This document shows, piece after piece, positions 44,259 through 54,186 of a stretch of DNA of 64,000 bases (positions are counted from its first letter, which is position 1; each line of letters opens with the position of its first letter). This DNA is from RYN-133 sp963754285 (lineage in GTDB: Bacteria; Actinomycetota; Actinomycetes; Mycobacteriales; Jatrophihabitantaceae). The position numbers and the translations under genes were made by a program. The stretch spans positions 124,001 through 188,000 of the forward strand of contig CAVWFN010000007.1 in assembly GCA_963754285.1 (NCBI GenBank), given 5' to 3'. The notes below the pieces were generated by a model. It made no database searches and was not told where the DNA came from. It was given only the letters and a program-made list of their open reading frames with translations.

Positions 44259-45293
44259 TCAACGCGCGCCGATCGCACGCGCGTCGGCCAGGCGCTGCAC
44301 CGCCCTGTCCAGCGCCCACGCCGGGCTGACTGCCTCACCCTTCACGTCCGCGTTGAGGTCGGCCACGACCTTCAGCGCCTGCCGCACGCCTGGCTCCGAC
44401 CAGCCACGCATCTGCGCCTGCGCGCGTTTGACCTTCCACGGCGGCATGCCCAGGCGGTTCGCCAGGTGGAATTCGTTGTTCGCACGTCCGGCGGACGCGA
44501 CCCGGGCGATCGTTCGCACGCCGTCGGCGAGCGCGTCGGCGATGACGACATACGGGACGCCGACATCAAGTGCGTACCGCAACGCCTCGAGGGCTCCGGG
44601 GACGTTGCCGACCACGGCCAGATCGGCGATGGCGAACCCGGAGACTTCGGCGCGGCCCTGGTGATAGGAGCGCACCAAGTCGACGTCCACCACGCCGCCG
44701 GAGTCGCTCACGAGCTGGTTCGCCGTCGCCGCCAGCTCGCGCAGATCGCTGCCGACCGCGTCCAGAAGCGCCGATACGGCTGCTGAGTCGATGCGGCCGC
44801 CCGCGCGCCGGACCTCGGCCCGGACGAAGTCGGCGCGCTCCGATGCGCGCGTGAGCTTCGCGCAGGCGACCTCGACAGCACCTGCCTTGCGGACGGCCTC
44901 GAGCACGGCCTTGCCCTTGGCGCCCCCCGCGTGGGTCAGCACGAGGGTCGTGGCTTCCGCCGGAGTGTCAAGGTAGGTGGCCAACGTGGTCAGGGCGGCA
45001 GCGCGCAGGTCCTGCGCTGATCGGAGCACGACCAAACGCCGGTCGCCGAACAGGGACGGGCCGAGCAGCTCGTGCAGCTCGGGCCCCTCGATCTCCGACC
45101 CGGCTTTCTCGGTCTCTGTGACGTCCGGGTCCTCGGCGCGCACCAGAGCCGCCGCCCGGGCGATTGCGCGCGTGATGAGCAGTTCCTCGTCTCCGACGAC
45201 GAGAACGAACGGCGGCAGGTGCTCGGGGAGGTCGTCGATCGACACCGCCCGTGGTGCAGCAGATGTGCCTTTGCCCGCTCGTCGCTCGGTCAC
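44259..45293 (-). CDS. holA: DNA polymerase III subunit delta
   Basis: About 344 residues. The GTG at 45293 is preferred over the ATG at 45302 because GGAAGA is correctly spaced for it. Delta-subunit features: PPFVLVVGDEELLITRAI at the start, LFGDRRLVVLRSAQDL, and C-terminal PPWKVKRAQAQMRGWS with helical domain III. It is the clamp-loader wrench that opens the sliding clamp. Gene order with rpsT and comEC is as in mycobacteria. Confidence 0.93.
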   Translation of the reverse strand: MTERRAGKGTSAAPRAVSIDDLPEHLPPFVLVVGDEELLITRAIARAAALVRAEDPDVTETEKAGSEIEGPELHELLGPSLFGDRRLVVLRSAQDLRAAALTTLATYLDTPAEATTLVLTHAGGAKGKAVLEAVRKAGAVEVACAKLTRASERADFVRAEVRRAGGRIDSAAVSALLDAVGSDLRELAATANQLVSDSGGVVDVDLVRSYHQGRAEVSGFAIADLAVVGNVPGALEALRYALDVGVPYVVIADALADGVRTIARVASAGRANNEFHLANRLGMPPWKVKRAQAQMRGWSEPGVRQALKVVADLNADVKGEAVSPAWALDRAVQRLADARAIGAR

Positions 45294-45336
45294 CCCATCC
45301 ATTCTTCCAGCTGAGGGAACGGTAAGATTATTCGCG

Positions 45337-46173
45337 ATGACTCAGGGAGACCGCCGAACTGCAGCTTCCGCAGCCCGCGACCGCCTAGAACGCGCCAAAC
45401 GGGCGGTGCTGCTCACCCGCACCCGCGTAATCCTCACCTTCCACCGTCCGAAGAGCTTCGTTTTCGTGGTGTCGAGTGGACGATCGGGGTCGACGTTGGT
45501 GCAGGGTCTGCTCAACGCGTTGCCCGGCGTGCTGGTACGGGGTGAGAACGGCTTCTACCTGATGCCGTTGTTCCGATCGCAGCGTCGGTTGCGCAACTAC
45601 CAGAACACCTTCGGCGGCAACAGTTGGACGCCGACCTCGGCCTTCTTCGGTGTTGCCGAGGCCGACGCGGGCGACTTCGTCCGCATGACCCGCCGGCTCA
45701 TGCACCGGCAGCTGTTGGCGCGCCGCAACCCCTTGTCGGTGCGGGTCCTCGGATTCAAAGAGATCCGCTGGGAGGAATTGCGCGCCGACGAGTGGCCCGC
45801 GTTCTTCAACTTCTTCGAGCGCGTCTTCCCCGACGCGAAGTACGTGCTCAACGATCGCGACCCCGAGCGGGTGGTCGACTCCGGGCATTGGCAGAAGCTC
45901 GAGCGCGAGAAGGCGCTGGACACCCTGCTGCACGGCCGTGCGCTGCGTGACTTCCTGCGGCGCACCCGTCCCGACCGGACCTACGACCTCACCTTCGAGG
46001 TGATCACCGGCAAGGACCGCGCGGCGAGCGACGCGCAGCTGGCCGGTCTGGCTTCGTTCGTGGTCGGCCGTGACGACGCCAAGATCGTCGACGACCTGCG
46101 CTCGGTACTGAGCGTCGGGCACGGCCCGTTCCCGTTCGGCAAGGCCCGCACTCGCCGCCGGGCCGGCACCTGA
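45337..46173 (+). CDS. Sulfotransferase-family protein, type distinct from copies A-C
   Basis: 278 residues from the ATG at 45337; a TAAGAT box lies eight bases before it. The PAPS loop is VVSSGRSGSTLVQGLLNAL, and the acceptor-side pattern includes FKEIRWEEL and NDRDPERVVDSGHWQKLER (3'-phosphate site). It resembles the Stf0/carbohydrate sulfotransferase-like group rather than copies A-C, whose loop is GEPKTGTTFLQQ. Divergent from holA. Acceptor unknown; glycan or trehalose-lipid sulfation is possible. Confidence 0.8.
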   Translation: MTQGDRRTAASAARDRLERAKRAVLLTRTRVILTFHRPKSFVFVVSSGRSGSTLVQGLLNALPGVLVRGENGFYLMPLFRSQRRLRNYQNTFGGNSWTPTSAFFGVAEADAGDFVRMTRRLMHRQLLARRNPLSVRVLGFKEIRWEELRADEWPAFFNFFERVFPDAKYVLNDRDPERVVDSGHWQKLEREKALDTLLHGRALRDFLRRTRPDRTYDLTFEVITGKDRAASDAQLAGLASFVVGRDDAKIVDDLRSVLSVGHGPFPFGKARTRRRAGT

Positions 46174-46218
46174 CATGCCGGGCCTCGGCTTCGGGCGAAA
46201 CATCGCGGGTAACCGTCC

Positions 46219-47058
46219 GTGATCGCGCGCATCTTGCGGGCGATACTGATCGCACTCCTCGGCAGCTCTGCCCTTGTGCACGGACAGACCGGTGCGGGAA
46301 CGGGTGCAGGCACACGCGGAGTCATGCGCTCATCTGCCCGGCTTCACTTCGCTGCCGCCATTCGCAAGGCCGTGGACTATGACAGCGGCGACCCTGTCAT
46401 AGGTTTTGCGGTGTACGACGAGACGGGTGCACGCAGGGCCTACTACAAGGCGAACACGAGGAACAGCGGCGGCTCGATCACCAAGTCGATGCTGCTCGTG
46501 GCGTATTTACGTCAAATAGGCCGCCACAAGCCGAGTTCTGCCGCGAGAGGTGAGCTTGCGGCGATGATCAAGCGGTCGGACAACGACGCAGCCAACTGGG
46601 TCTACAGCCAGCTCAACCGTCCTCGGGTCGAGACGAATCGCGTGGCACGCGACGCCGACATGACGCGGTTCACTCTGGTGGTCCAGCCTGGTTACCCGTA
46701 CGTCATCGGTCAGTCGGCAATCACTGCCAAGGACTTCGCATCGTTTTTCAGCAAGATCTTCACCATGGTGCCTTCCGCCCAACGAAATTTCGCAAAGTAC
46801 CTCTTGGCCCACCTGTCCGACGATGATCAAAAAGGGATGCTCCAAGCAGGCATCCACGGTGTCGTCTATTCAAAAGAAGGCTGGACTGCGACCGATCCGG
46901 GCTACGCCGGATACCCCTACATCGTGAATCAGGTCGCGAGATTCAACTATGGCCACACCTGGTACAGCGTGGCGGTAACCGTCGGTCATATCGCCGACGA
47001 AGCTACCGGCGAGACAATCACCAAGAACATCGTCCACGCCCTTGTCGGCGAGTATTGA
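46219..47058 (+). CDS. Secreted serine hydrolase, class A beta-lactamase-like
   Basis: 279 residues. Short basic start and hydrophobic signal (IARILRAILIALLGSSALVHG). The active-site pattern is SxxK in GGSITKSMLLV, SDN in IKRSDNDAANW, and a KEGW segment where KTG-like motifs sit. Beta-lactamase or D,D-peptidase-like activity is likely; the natural substrate is unknown. The second half is visibly less GC-rich than its neighbours (AAATTTCG, AAAAAGG, TTTTTCAG), suggesting recent transfer. Its last 189 bases are antisense to the 3' end of comEC, as if it had been inserted there. Confidence 0.75.
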   Translation: MIARILRAILIALLGSSALVHGQTGAGTGAGTRGVMRSSARLHFAAAIRKAVDYDSGDPVIGFAVYDETGARRAYYKANTRNSGGSITKSMLLVAYLRQIGRHKPSSAARGELAAMIKRSDNDAANWVYSQLNRPRVETNRVARDADMTRFTLVVQPGYPYVIGQSAITAKDFASFFSKIFTMVPSAQRNFAKYLLAHLSDDDQKGMLQAGIHGVVYSKEGWTATDPGYAGYPYIVNQVARFNYGHTWYSVAVTVGHIADEATGETITKNIVHALVGEY

Positions 47059-49407
47059 GTAAACGCGTTCACCCGGCGGCGCCCGGGCTGCGCTGAGCAG
47101 GTCGACGGCATGGACGACCGTCGTCAGGTGATCGCTCGTCCCGACCACGGCGACGTCACCGTCGTGGTCGGTGCGCCGGACCGGTACGCCGAGCCGAGCC
47201 AGTTCGGCCAGCAACAGCGGGCTCGGATGCCCGTAATCGTTGTGGAGTCCCACCGAGATCACCGCGACCTTGGCGTGCACGGCTGCGAGGAACGCAGGGT
47301 CGGAGTAGGCCGAGCCGTGGTGCGGCACCTTGAGCACGTCGGCGTGGACATCGATGCCGGCGGCGAGCATGGCCTGCTGCGCCTCGATCTCGGCGTCGCC
47401 GGTGAGCAGTATTGACACGCCGCGCACGACCGCCCGCATCACGAGTGAGGAGTTGTTCGGGTCGGAGCGGGTGTCATGGAAGGCTGCCGGCGGTGCCAGC
47501 ACCTGCAGCTGCACCTGCCCGATCGTGTAGCGCGTGCCGACCGCCGGCGTCGAGATCGTCAGGTGTCGGGTGGCGAGCAATCCGGCGACCAGTTGCACGC
47601 CGCTGGCCGGCTCGGCCAGCGGACCGGTGATGACGCGGTCGACGGTGCGGTCGTGCAGCACGCCGGCAAAGCCGCCGACGTGGTCGAGGTGATAGTGCGT
47701 GAACACGAGCAACGCGATCTCGGTGATCCCGAGATCGTCCAGACATCGGTCGATGAGCACCGGGTCGGGGCCGGCGTCGATCTCGACGCCGACGTGGGGC
47801 GCTGCCGGCAGCACGAGCGCATCGCCCTGGCCGACGTCGCAGGCGACGAGATCCCAGCCAGGCGGTGGCCAGCCGGACAACGCAGAGCGAACCGGAATCT
47901 GGACGAGAACGACGAGCAGCAATGCGACGGCGATCAGACGACCGAGGCCGCCTCGCGCGATCAAGGCGACCAGCGCGAGCGTCGCGGCGAGCAGCGTCAG
48001 CGCGCCGACCAGGCCGCCGAACCACGGCAGGCGCGCGCCGGGAACACTGCCGAGCCGATCAGCGACACCGACGAGCCATCGACATGGCCAACCGGCGACC
48101 CAGGCGAGCGCCCGCGCGCCGCCCGACCAGACAGGTGCGACCACGGCCGCGCCGAATCCGAACACCGTGGCGATTGGCACGGCGGGTTCGGCGAGCACAT
48201 TCGCCGGGATCGCCACGAGGCTCACCCGTCCTGACAACGCTGCGATGACCGGAGCGGTCACCAAGTGCGCCGCCGTGGCCACCGCGAACGCCTCGGCCAC
48301 GCCGGCCGGCACGCGGCGGCGACGCAGGGCCGCTGCCCAGCCCGGCGCGAGCATCAGCAGCGCGGCAGTCGCGAGCACGGACATGGTGAAGCCGGCGTCG
48401 CTGCTGAGCGCCGGATTCCAGACCAGCAACCCGAGCACGGACGCCGCCAGCATCGGGATGCCCGCCCGCGGCCGACCGGTGGCCAGACAGACGAGAGCGA
48501 TCGACGCCATCACTGCCGCCCGGAGCACGCTCGGCGACGGTCGTGCGACCACGACGAAGGCGACCAGGACGACTCCCCCGACACTCGCGCACACCCATGG
48601 GCGCACCCGAGCGCGACGCAGCACGAGCAGCACCGCACCGATCACGATCGAACAGTTCGTTCCGCTCACGGCCACAAGGTGGGTCAGCCCGGCCACCCGG
48701 AACCGCTCGATCAGCACCGGATCGAGCCCGCTCGTGTCGCCGTCGACGAGGCCCGGGAGCAGGCCGCGTTCCTCGTACGGCAACACGCCGGCCGCATCGC
48801 GCAGCCCCGAGCGCACCACGCCGGCGGCTCGCTGCCACCACGGCGGGGTGCCCACGAACGTGGGTGGCTTGTCGGCGAACAGGGTCGCGCCCTGCCACTC
48901 GGCGTCGAGCGAGGGAGAAAGCGTCCCAGACACCTGGACCTGCTGCCCCGGCAAGACGTCGCGCCATTCGGACGCCGGGGCGAGCACGACGACCGCGCCG
49001 TCGAGCGGCACGCTGGTCGACGTCTCGTCCAGACGTTCCACGTCCGCAGGCACGACGACCCGTGGTGCGCCGGCAACACCATGAGCGGCCAGGGTGCGCG
49101 GGTCACCGGTCGTCACGAGGTCGAGCGTGATCGACGCGTTGTCGAGCGCGAGCTTCGTCAACGGTGAGGCTCGCGCGACCCACACCCGGCAAGCGAAGGG
49201 GACGAGGACGAGCGCGACGCAGAACCCGGCAGCGGCGATCGGGCGCAACCAACTGATGCGGATCACGACGCCCGCACACCCGACGATCACGGCGACGAGC
49301 GCCACGGCCAGTATCGACACCGGGCTCAGGCCCGCACACACGGCGAGGCTCAGCCAGGCCGCGGCGGCACCGACGGCCAGCCGAACATCGGCTCGCACCG
49401 CGCTCAC
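46870..49407 (-). CDS. comEC: ComEC/Rec2 DNA-uptake channel with C-terminal MBL domain
   Basis: 845 residues from a GTG at 49407 that overlaps the comEA stop (GTGA). It has about ten membrane helices; the competence core is around HLVAVSGTNCSIVIGAVL. The C-terminal metallo-beta-lactamase domain has DVGQGDALVLP, FTHYHLDHVGG, LTGDAE and VPHHGSAYSD. The DNA-binding channel and its nuclease domain act in transformation. The conserved part ends near HLTTVVH; the last ~65 residues are unconserved and antisense to the serine hydrolase gene, so the natural terminus seems to have been replaced. Confidence 0.88.
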   Translation of the reverse strand: MSAVRADVRLAVGAAAAWLSLAVCAGLSPVSILAVALVAVIVGCAGVVIRISWLRPIAAAGFCVALVLVPFACRVWVARASPLTKLALDNASITLDLVTTGDPRTLAAHGVAGAPRVVVPADVERLDETSTSVPLDGAVVVLAPASEWRDVLPGQQVQVSGTLSPSLDAEWQGATLFADKPPTFVGTPPWWQRAAGVVRSGLRDAAGVLPYEERGLLPGLVDGDTSGLDPVLIERFRVAGLTHLVAVSGTNCSIVIGAVLLVLRRARVRPWVCASVGGVVLVAFVVVARPSPSVLRAAVMASIALVCLATGRPRAGIPMLAASVLGLLVWNPALSSDAGFTMSVLATAALLMLAPGWAAALRRRRVPAGVAEAFAVATAAHLVTAPVIAALSGRVSLVAIPANVLAEPAVPIATVFGFGAAVVAPVWSGGARALAWVAGWPCRWLVGVADRLGSVPGARLPWFGGLVGALTLLAATLALVALIARGGLGRLIAVALLLVVLVQIPVRSALSGWPPPGWDLVACDVGQGDALVLPAAPHVGVEIDAGPDPVLIDRCLDDLGITEIALLVFTHYHLDHVGGFAGVLHDRTVDRVITGPLAEPASGVQLVAGLLATRHLTISTPAVGTRYTIGQVQLQVLAPPAAFHDTRSDPNNSSLVMRAVVRGVSILLTGDAEIEAQQAMLAAGIDVHADVLKVPHHGSAYSDPAFLAAVHAKVAVISVGLHNDYGHPSPLLLAELARLGVPVRRTDHDGDVAVVGTSDHLTTVVHAVDLLSAARAPPGERVYSILADKGVDDVLGDCLAGSFVGDMTDGYRHAVPGVAIVESRDLIHDVGVSGVARIGRSPAFF

Positions 49408-50288
49408 ACTGTGACCAGCGGACGCAGCTGTGCCAGCCGGATGTCGCCGATCCCGGTCACGTCGCCCAACTGGTCGATGCTGGTGAACTGCTGGTGCGCG
49501 GCACGCCAGTCGAGGATGTTCTGCCCGAGCACCGGCCCGACGCCGGGCAACGACTCGAGCTGTTCGAGGGTGGCGGTGTTGAGATCGATCGGCGCCGCAG
49601 GCCCCGACGACGCGGTGCCTGCGGACCCGGTCACCGGCATCGGCGCAACCGCCGTGGCGGGCGCGCCGACGACGATCTGCTGACCGTCCTGCAGCACAGC
49701 CGCGAGGTTCAGCGAGAGCGTGCTCGCCCCGTGACGCACTCCCCCGGCAGCGCGCAGCGCCTCGTAGACGCGAGCGCCCGGCGGCAACGTGTACACACCC
49801 GGTCGGCGCACCTTGCCCGCGACGTCGACCACCACGACCCCGGCGGAGGCGGATGCAACAGCCACAGACGACGCGGCGGTCACCGGCGGCGCGGCCGACA
49901 CCATTGCCGCCGACGACTCCGGCTTCGACTCCGTGGCATCGATCGATGCTGTCGGCCCGGGCCCGCTCGCGGTGATCGGCATCGCCTTCGGCCGGCCGGC
50001 GGCCAGCCACCACCCGGTCGCAGCGAGCACGACCACCACCGCCAGGGCAAGCGCGACCAGCCCGCGCCGACCCGGATCCCATCGCAACCGGTCTCGCCAT
50101 CGTTCGGTCTCGCTGTCGCTGCCGCCGCCGTGCCGTGGCGGCGGACGCATGCCCGGCACCCAGGCCGCCCTCTCGTCCGCCTGCGTGCGTACGGCGGGAG
50201 CGTCGTCGGCCGGCGCCCCGACCAGGTCACGCACCCGCGCCGCTACTCTCGCCCGCTCTCCCCGCCCCGGGCGTCCCGCCGTACGCAC
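49404..50288 (-). CDS. comEA: ComEA-type DNA receptor (SLBB + helix-hairpin-helix)
   Basis: 294 residues, GTG start at 50288. A cytosolic basic N-terminus (~1-75), one membrane helix (LVALALAVVVVLAATGWWLA), a Pro/Ser/Ala-rich linker, and an SLBB domain (VVDVAGKVRRPGVYTLPPGA, ~150-210). The C-terminal helix-hairpin-helix pair is DLNTATLEQLESLPGVGPVL, then LGDVTGIGDIRLAQL. It binds incoming DNA outside the membrane and hands it to ComEC, with which it is translationally coupled by a four-base overlap. Confidence 0.93.
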   Translation of the reverse strand: MRTAGRPGRGERARVAARVRDLVGAPADDAPAVRTQADERAAWVPGMRPPPRHGGGSDSETERWRDRLRWDPGRRGLVALALAVVVVLAATGWWLAAGRPKAMPITASGPGPTASIDATESKPESSAAMVSAAPPVTAASSVAVASASAGVVVVDVAGKVRRPGVYTLPPGARVYEALRAAGGVRHGASTLSLNLAAVLQDGQQIVVGAPATAVAPMPVTGSAGTASSGPAAPIDLNTATLEQLESLPGVGPVLGQNILDWRAAHQQFTSIDQLGDVTGIGDIRLAQLRPLVTV

Positions 50289-50394
50289 TCAAGGGACGCT
50301 ACGAACGGCAACCGCCGCCGCGAGCGGACGCGATGCGATTGTGGACAGCGCCGCGCCATGTGGACGCGTCGATCAGAAAGGTCAGCCAGCTCTG

Positions 50395-51237
50395 CTAGTC
50401 GCGGCGGACCAGAACCGCCCCGATGACGCCGGGACCGAGGTGGGCACCGAGCACCGGCCCGAGCTCGGCGACGTGCAGCTCACGGATCGTCGGCAACGCG
50501 ATCCGCAACTGGGCAGCCACCGACTCCGCCCGTGACGCCGCGGCCAGGTGATGCACCGCGATGTCGACCGGTCCCGAGCCCGCGGCATCGGCGACCAGCG
50601 ACACCAACCGCGCGAGCGCTCGCGTCGGAGTACGCACCTTCTCCAGCGCGACGATCTGGCCCTCGACCATCTGCAGGAGCGGCTTGACCGACAGGGAGGT
50701 CGCCAACAACGCGGTGGCCGCGCCGATGCGTCCGCCGCGACGCAGGTACTCGAGTGTGTCGACGTAGAACAGCGTGCGTGTCTTGTCGACGACGGCGGTC
50801 GCAGCTTCCTGCACGTCGGCGGCCGACGCGCCGCCGGCAGCGGCTTGCGCCGCCGCCGCGACGGCGAACCCCAGGCCGCCGGCGGTGCCGCGGGAGTCGA
50901 CGACGCGCACGACTCCGTAGCCGAAGTCCTGCGACGCCAACACGGCCGACTCCCACGTGCCCGAGAGCGCCGCCGCCAGATGTATGGACACGACTCGATC
51001 AGCACCCGCATCGAGGCATGATCGGTAGACAGCGGCGAACTCCGCCGGCGACGGGCGTGACGTCGAAACCGGCCGCTTCTCCTTCAGCGTGCGCACGACG
51101 TCGGACGGGGTGACGTCGACGCCGTCGGTGAATGTGCGCGCACCGAGATGCACGCGCAGCGGCACGACGCGCACGCCGTCGCCGATCGACGCGGGCAGGT
51201 ACGCCGTCGAGTCGGTAACGATCGCGACGCCGCCCAC
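50395..51237 (-). CDS. DegV family fatty-acid-binding protein
   Basis: 280 residues from a GTG at 51237, seven bases after the leuS stop. DegV hallmarks: VAIVTDSTAYLP at the start, KRPVSTSRPSPAEF, and the lipid-contacting LAAALSGTWESAV, then LEYLRRGGRIGAA. DegV/FakB-like proteins bind fatty acids, in Firmicutes handing them to the kinase FakA; no kinase is adjacent here. The same position by comEA is seen in mycobacteria. Confidence 0.92.
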   Translation of the reverse strand: MGGVAIVTDSTAYLPASIGDGVRVVPLRVHLGARTFTDGVDVTPSDVVRTLKEKRPVSTSRPSPAEFAAVYRSCLDAGADRVVSIHLAAALSGTWESAVLASQDFGYGVVRVVDSRGTAGGLGFAVAAAAQAAAGGASAADVQEAATAVVDKTRTLFYVDTLEYLRRGGRIGAATALLATSLSVKPLLQMVEGQIVALEKVRTPTRALARLVSLVADAAGSGPVDIAVHHLAAASRAESVAAQLRIALPTIRELHVAELGPVLGAHLGPGVIGAVLVRRD

Positions 51238-51244
51238 GCGCAGA

Positions 51245-54115
51245 TCAGACCACGAAGTTGACCAGGCGGCCGGGAACCGCGACCACGCGACGCGTCTCAC
51301 GCCCGTCCAGCACCGCGATGACCCGCTCGTCCTCGCGCGCGGCAGCTTCCAGCGCAGCAGCGTCCGAGCCGGCCGGAACGACGATCTTCGAGCGCAGCTT
51401 GCCGTTGACCTGCACCGGTACCTCGATCGTGTCGTCGACCAGCAACGCCTCGTCGGCCACCGGGAATTCGGCCCATGCCAACGACTCACTGTGACCCAGC
51501 CGCGCCCACAACTCCTCGGCGATGTGCGGTGCCAGCGGCGCGAGCATCAGCACCAACGCGTCGGCCACAGCGCGGGGCGTGCCGCCGTGCGGGTACGCCT
51601 GCGTGACGGCGTTGTTCAGCTCGGTCACCCGCGCGATCGACGTGTTGAACCGCAGCGTCTCGTAGCCTTCACGCACCGCATGAATCGTCTTGTGCAGCAG
51701 CCGATTCAGCTCGTCCGGCACCTCGTCGTCGGACACGTGCACGTCGCCGGTGTTCTCGTCGACGACGATTCGCCACACCCGCTGCAGCAGCCGGTACGGC
51801 CCGACGATCGCCTTCACGTCCCACGGTCGCGACTGCTCCAACGGCCCGCTGAACATCTCGAACATGCGGAAGGTGTCGGCGCCGTAGTTCTCGATGAATT
51901 CATCGGGGTTGACGACGTTCTTCAGGCTCTTGCCGATCTTGCCGAACTCGACATTGACCTCGTCGTCGCCGAAGAAGTAGACACCGTCGCGCTCTTCGAC
52001 CTCGGCGGCTTCGACGTAGAAACCGTCCTTGTTCGTGTATGCGGGCAGCTGCAGCATGCCCTGGTTCACCAGACGGTGGAACGGCTCGGACGAGCTCACG
52101 TAGCCCAGGTCGTACAGCACCTTGTGCCAGAACCGCGCGTACAGCAGATGCAGCACGGCGTGCTCGACCCCGCCGACGTACAGTTCGACGCCGCCCAGCG
52201 GGCGATCGGCTGTCGGGCCCATCCAGTAGTGCTCGACCTCGGGATCGACCAGCCGCTCGCTGTTGGACGGATCCAGGTAGCGCAGCTCGTACCAGCATGA
52301 ACCGGCCCAGTTGGGCATCGTGTTCGTCTCGCGCCGATATCGCTTCGGCCCGTCGCCCAGATCCAGTTCGACGTCGACCCAATCGGTCAGCCGCCCCAGC
52401 GGCGGTTCGGGCGTCGAGTCGGCGTCCTCGGGCGGGAACGACTTCGGCGAGAAGTCGTCGGTCTCGGGCAGCTCGACCGGCAGCATCGACTCGGGCACTG
52501 CGATCGGCAGGCCGGTCTCGTCGTACACGATCGGGAACGGCTCACCCCAGTACCGCTGACGCGAGAACAGCCAGTCGCGCAACCGGTAGGTCACCGCACC
52601 GCGTCCGGAACCCTGCTCCTCCAACCACGCGATGATCGCGGCCTTCGCGTCGGCGATGTTCTTGCCGTTCAAGAACCCGGAGTTGATCGCGGGCCCGTCG
52701 CCGACGAATGCCTTGCCGTCAAAGCCTTCGGAGGGCTGCACCGTGCGCACGATCGGCAGGTCGAACACCTCGGCGAACTCCCAGTCGCGCTCGTCCTGAC
52801 CGGGGACGGCCATGATCGCGCCGGTGCCGTAACCCATCAGCACGTAGTCGGCGACGAACACCGGGATCTGCGCACCGTTCGTGGGATTGGTCGCGTACGA
52901 GCCGACGAACACGCCGGTCTTCTGACGCCCCTCGGCCTGCCGATCCATTTCGGTCTTGGACGCCGCTGCCGTGCGGTATGCGGCGACCGCCTCTGCCGGC
53001 GTCTCGAAGCCACCCGTCCACGCGGCCTTCGTACCCTCGGGCCACTCGGAAGCCGTCAACGTTTCGACCAGCGGGTGCTCCGGCGCCAACACCATGTACG
53101 TCGCACCGAACAGCGTGTCCGGTCGCGTGGTGAAGACCTCGATCTCGCCGCCTGCCGCAGCGAAGCGCACGTGCGCGCCGGTCGATCGCCCGATCCAGTT
53201 GCGCTGCATCGTGCGCACCTTGTCGGGCCAGTCGATCTTGTCCAGGTCGTCGATCAGCCTGTCCGCGTAGGCGGTGATGCGCATCATCCACTGCGCCAAC
53301 GGCTTCTTGAACACCGGGAAGTTGCCGCGCTCGCTACGACCGTCGGCGGTGACTTCCTCGTTGGCCAGCACGGTGCCCAGACCCGGCGCCCAGTTGACCG
53401 TCGACTCGCTGCGATAGGCCAGCCGATGGTTGTCGATCACCTGACGGCGCTCGATCTCGGACAGCTCCGACCACGGCCGGTCGAACGGATTGGTGCCCTC
53501 GCTCGGGTCGCGCCCCTCGTCCAGCTCGTCGATCAACTCCGCGATCGGACGTGCCTTGTCTGTCATCGGGTCGAACCACGAGTTGAAGATCTGCAAGAAG
53601 ATCCACTGCGTCCACCGGTAGTACGACGGATCGGTGGTAGCCAACCGACGGCGCTCGTCATGGCCCAGCCCCAGCCGACGCAACTGCTTGACGAAGATCT
53701 CGATGTTGCCGTAGGTCGTCGTGCGCGGGTGCTGCCCGGTCTGCACGGCGTACTGCTCGGCGGGCAGGCCGAACGCGTCGAAGCCCATCGTGTGCAGCAC
53801 GTTCGACCCGCGCATTCGCAGGTAGCGCGCGTAGACGTCGGTGCCGATGTAGCCCAACGGATGGCCGACGTGCAGCCCCGCACCCGACGGGTACGGGAAC
53901 ATGTCCATCACGTAGGCGTGCGGACGGATCGCGACGCGATCGAATCCGTCGTCGAGCGGGCCGCTCGGGTTGGGCGCGTTGAACGTTCCCCGCTCGGCCC
54001 AGCGGGCCTGCCACGCGGTCTCGATCTCGTTGGCCACCACCGCCGTGTAGCGGTGGGCGGGAACATCGCTGACCGGGCTCGCGGTCTCGTTGTCGACGGC
54101 GTCGGTGCTGCTCAT
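51245..54115 (-). CDS. leuS: Leucyl-tRNA synthetase
   Basis: 956 residues. Class I signatures: HIGH as HVGH in PYPSGAGLHVGHPLGYIG, and KMSKS as KIGKS in KIGKSLKNVVNPDEF. The CP1 editing domain lies between (TTRPDTLFGATYMVLAP, GTGAIMAVPGQDERDWEFA). The C-terminal anticodon-binding domain ends in NGKLRSKIVVPAGSD. GAGGAG lies ahead of the start. A 5' leader with a leucine-codon peptide and alternate hairpins (54161-54261) suggests attenuation by leucyl-tRNA supply. Confidence 0.97.
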   Translation of the reverse strand: MSSTDAVDNETASPVSDVPAHRYTAVVANEIETAWQARWAERGTFNAPNPSGPLDDGFDRVAIRPHAYVMDMFPYPSGAGLHVGHPLGYIGTDVYARYLRMRGSNVLHTMGFDAFGLPAEQYAVQTGQHPRTTTYGNIEIFVKQLRRLGLGHDERRRLATTDPSYYRWTQWIFLQIFNSWFDPMTDKARPIAELIDELDEGRDPSEGTNPFDRPWSELSEIERRQVIDNHRLAYRSESTVNWAPGLGTVLANEEVTADGRSERGNFPVFKKPLAQWMMRITAYADRLIDDLDKIDWPDKVRTMQRNWIGRSTGAHVRFAAAGGEIEVFTTRPDTLFGATYMVLAPEHPLVETLTASEWPEGTKAAWTGGFETPAEAVAAYRTAAASKTEMDRQAEGRQKTGVFVGSYATNPTNGAQIPVFVADYVLMGYGTGAIMAVPGQDERDWEFAEVFDLPIVRTVQPSEGFDGKAFVGDGPAINSGFLNGKNIADAKAAIIAWLEEQGSGRGAVTYRLRDWLFSRQRYWGEPFPIVYDETGLPIAVPESMLPVELPETDDFSPKSFPPEDADSTPEPPLGRLTDWVDVELDLGDGPKRYRRETNTMPNWAGSCWYELRYLDPSNSERLVDPEVEHYWMGPTADRPLGGVELYVGGVEHAVLHLLYARFWHKVLYDLGYVSSSEPFHRLVNQGMLQLPAYTNKDGFYVEAAEVEERDGVYFFGDDEVNVEFGKIGKSLKNVVNPDEFIENYGADTFRMFEMFSGPLEQSRPWDVKAIVGPYRLLQRVWRIVVDENTGDVHVSDDEVPDELNRLLHKTIHAVREGYETLRFNTSIARVTELNNAVTQAYPHGGTPRAVADALVLMLAPLAPHIAEELWARLGHSESLAWAEFPVADEALLVDDTIEVPVQVNGKLRSKIVVPAGSDAAALEAAAREDERVIAVLDGRETRRVVAVPGRLVNFVV

Positions 54116-54160
54116 CGCTGAGTGCTCCTCGAAAAAAGGGGGTTTGGTCGGACAGACGAA

Positions 54161-54186
54161 GAGCCCCTGCTCAGGCGCAGAGGCTC
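54161..54186 (-). terminator. Stem-loop in the leuS leader, terminator or competing arm
   Basis: GAGCCTCTGC pairs with GCAGGGGCTC (10 pairs with one G-U) around a six-base loop. Only a weak T-rich stretch follows directly (TTCGTCTGT), so it could be the terminator itself or the antiterminator to the later CCCCC-T6 element. Confidence 0.45.

Noticed and set aside
49408..50100. N-terminal extension of ComEC into the comEA region
   Set aside because: It is comEA translated in another frame; the coupled GTG start at 49407 is adequate.
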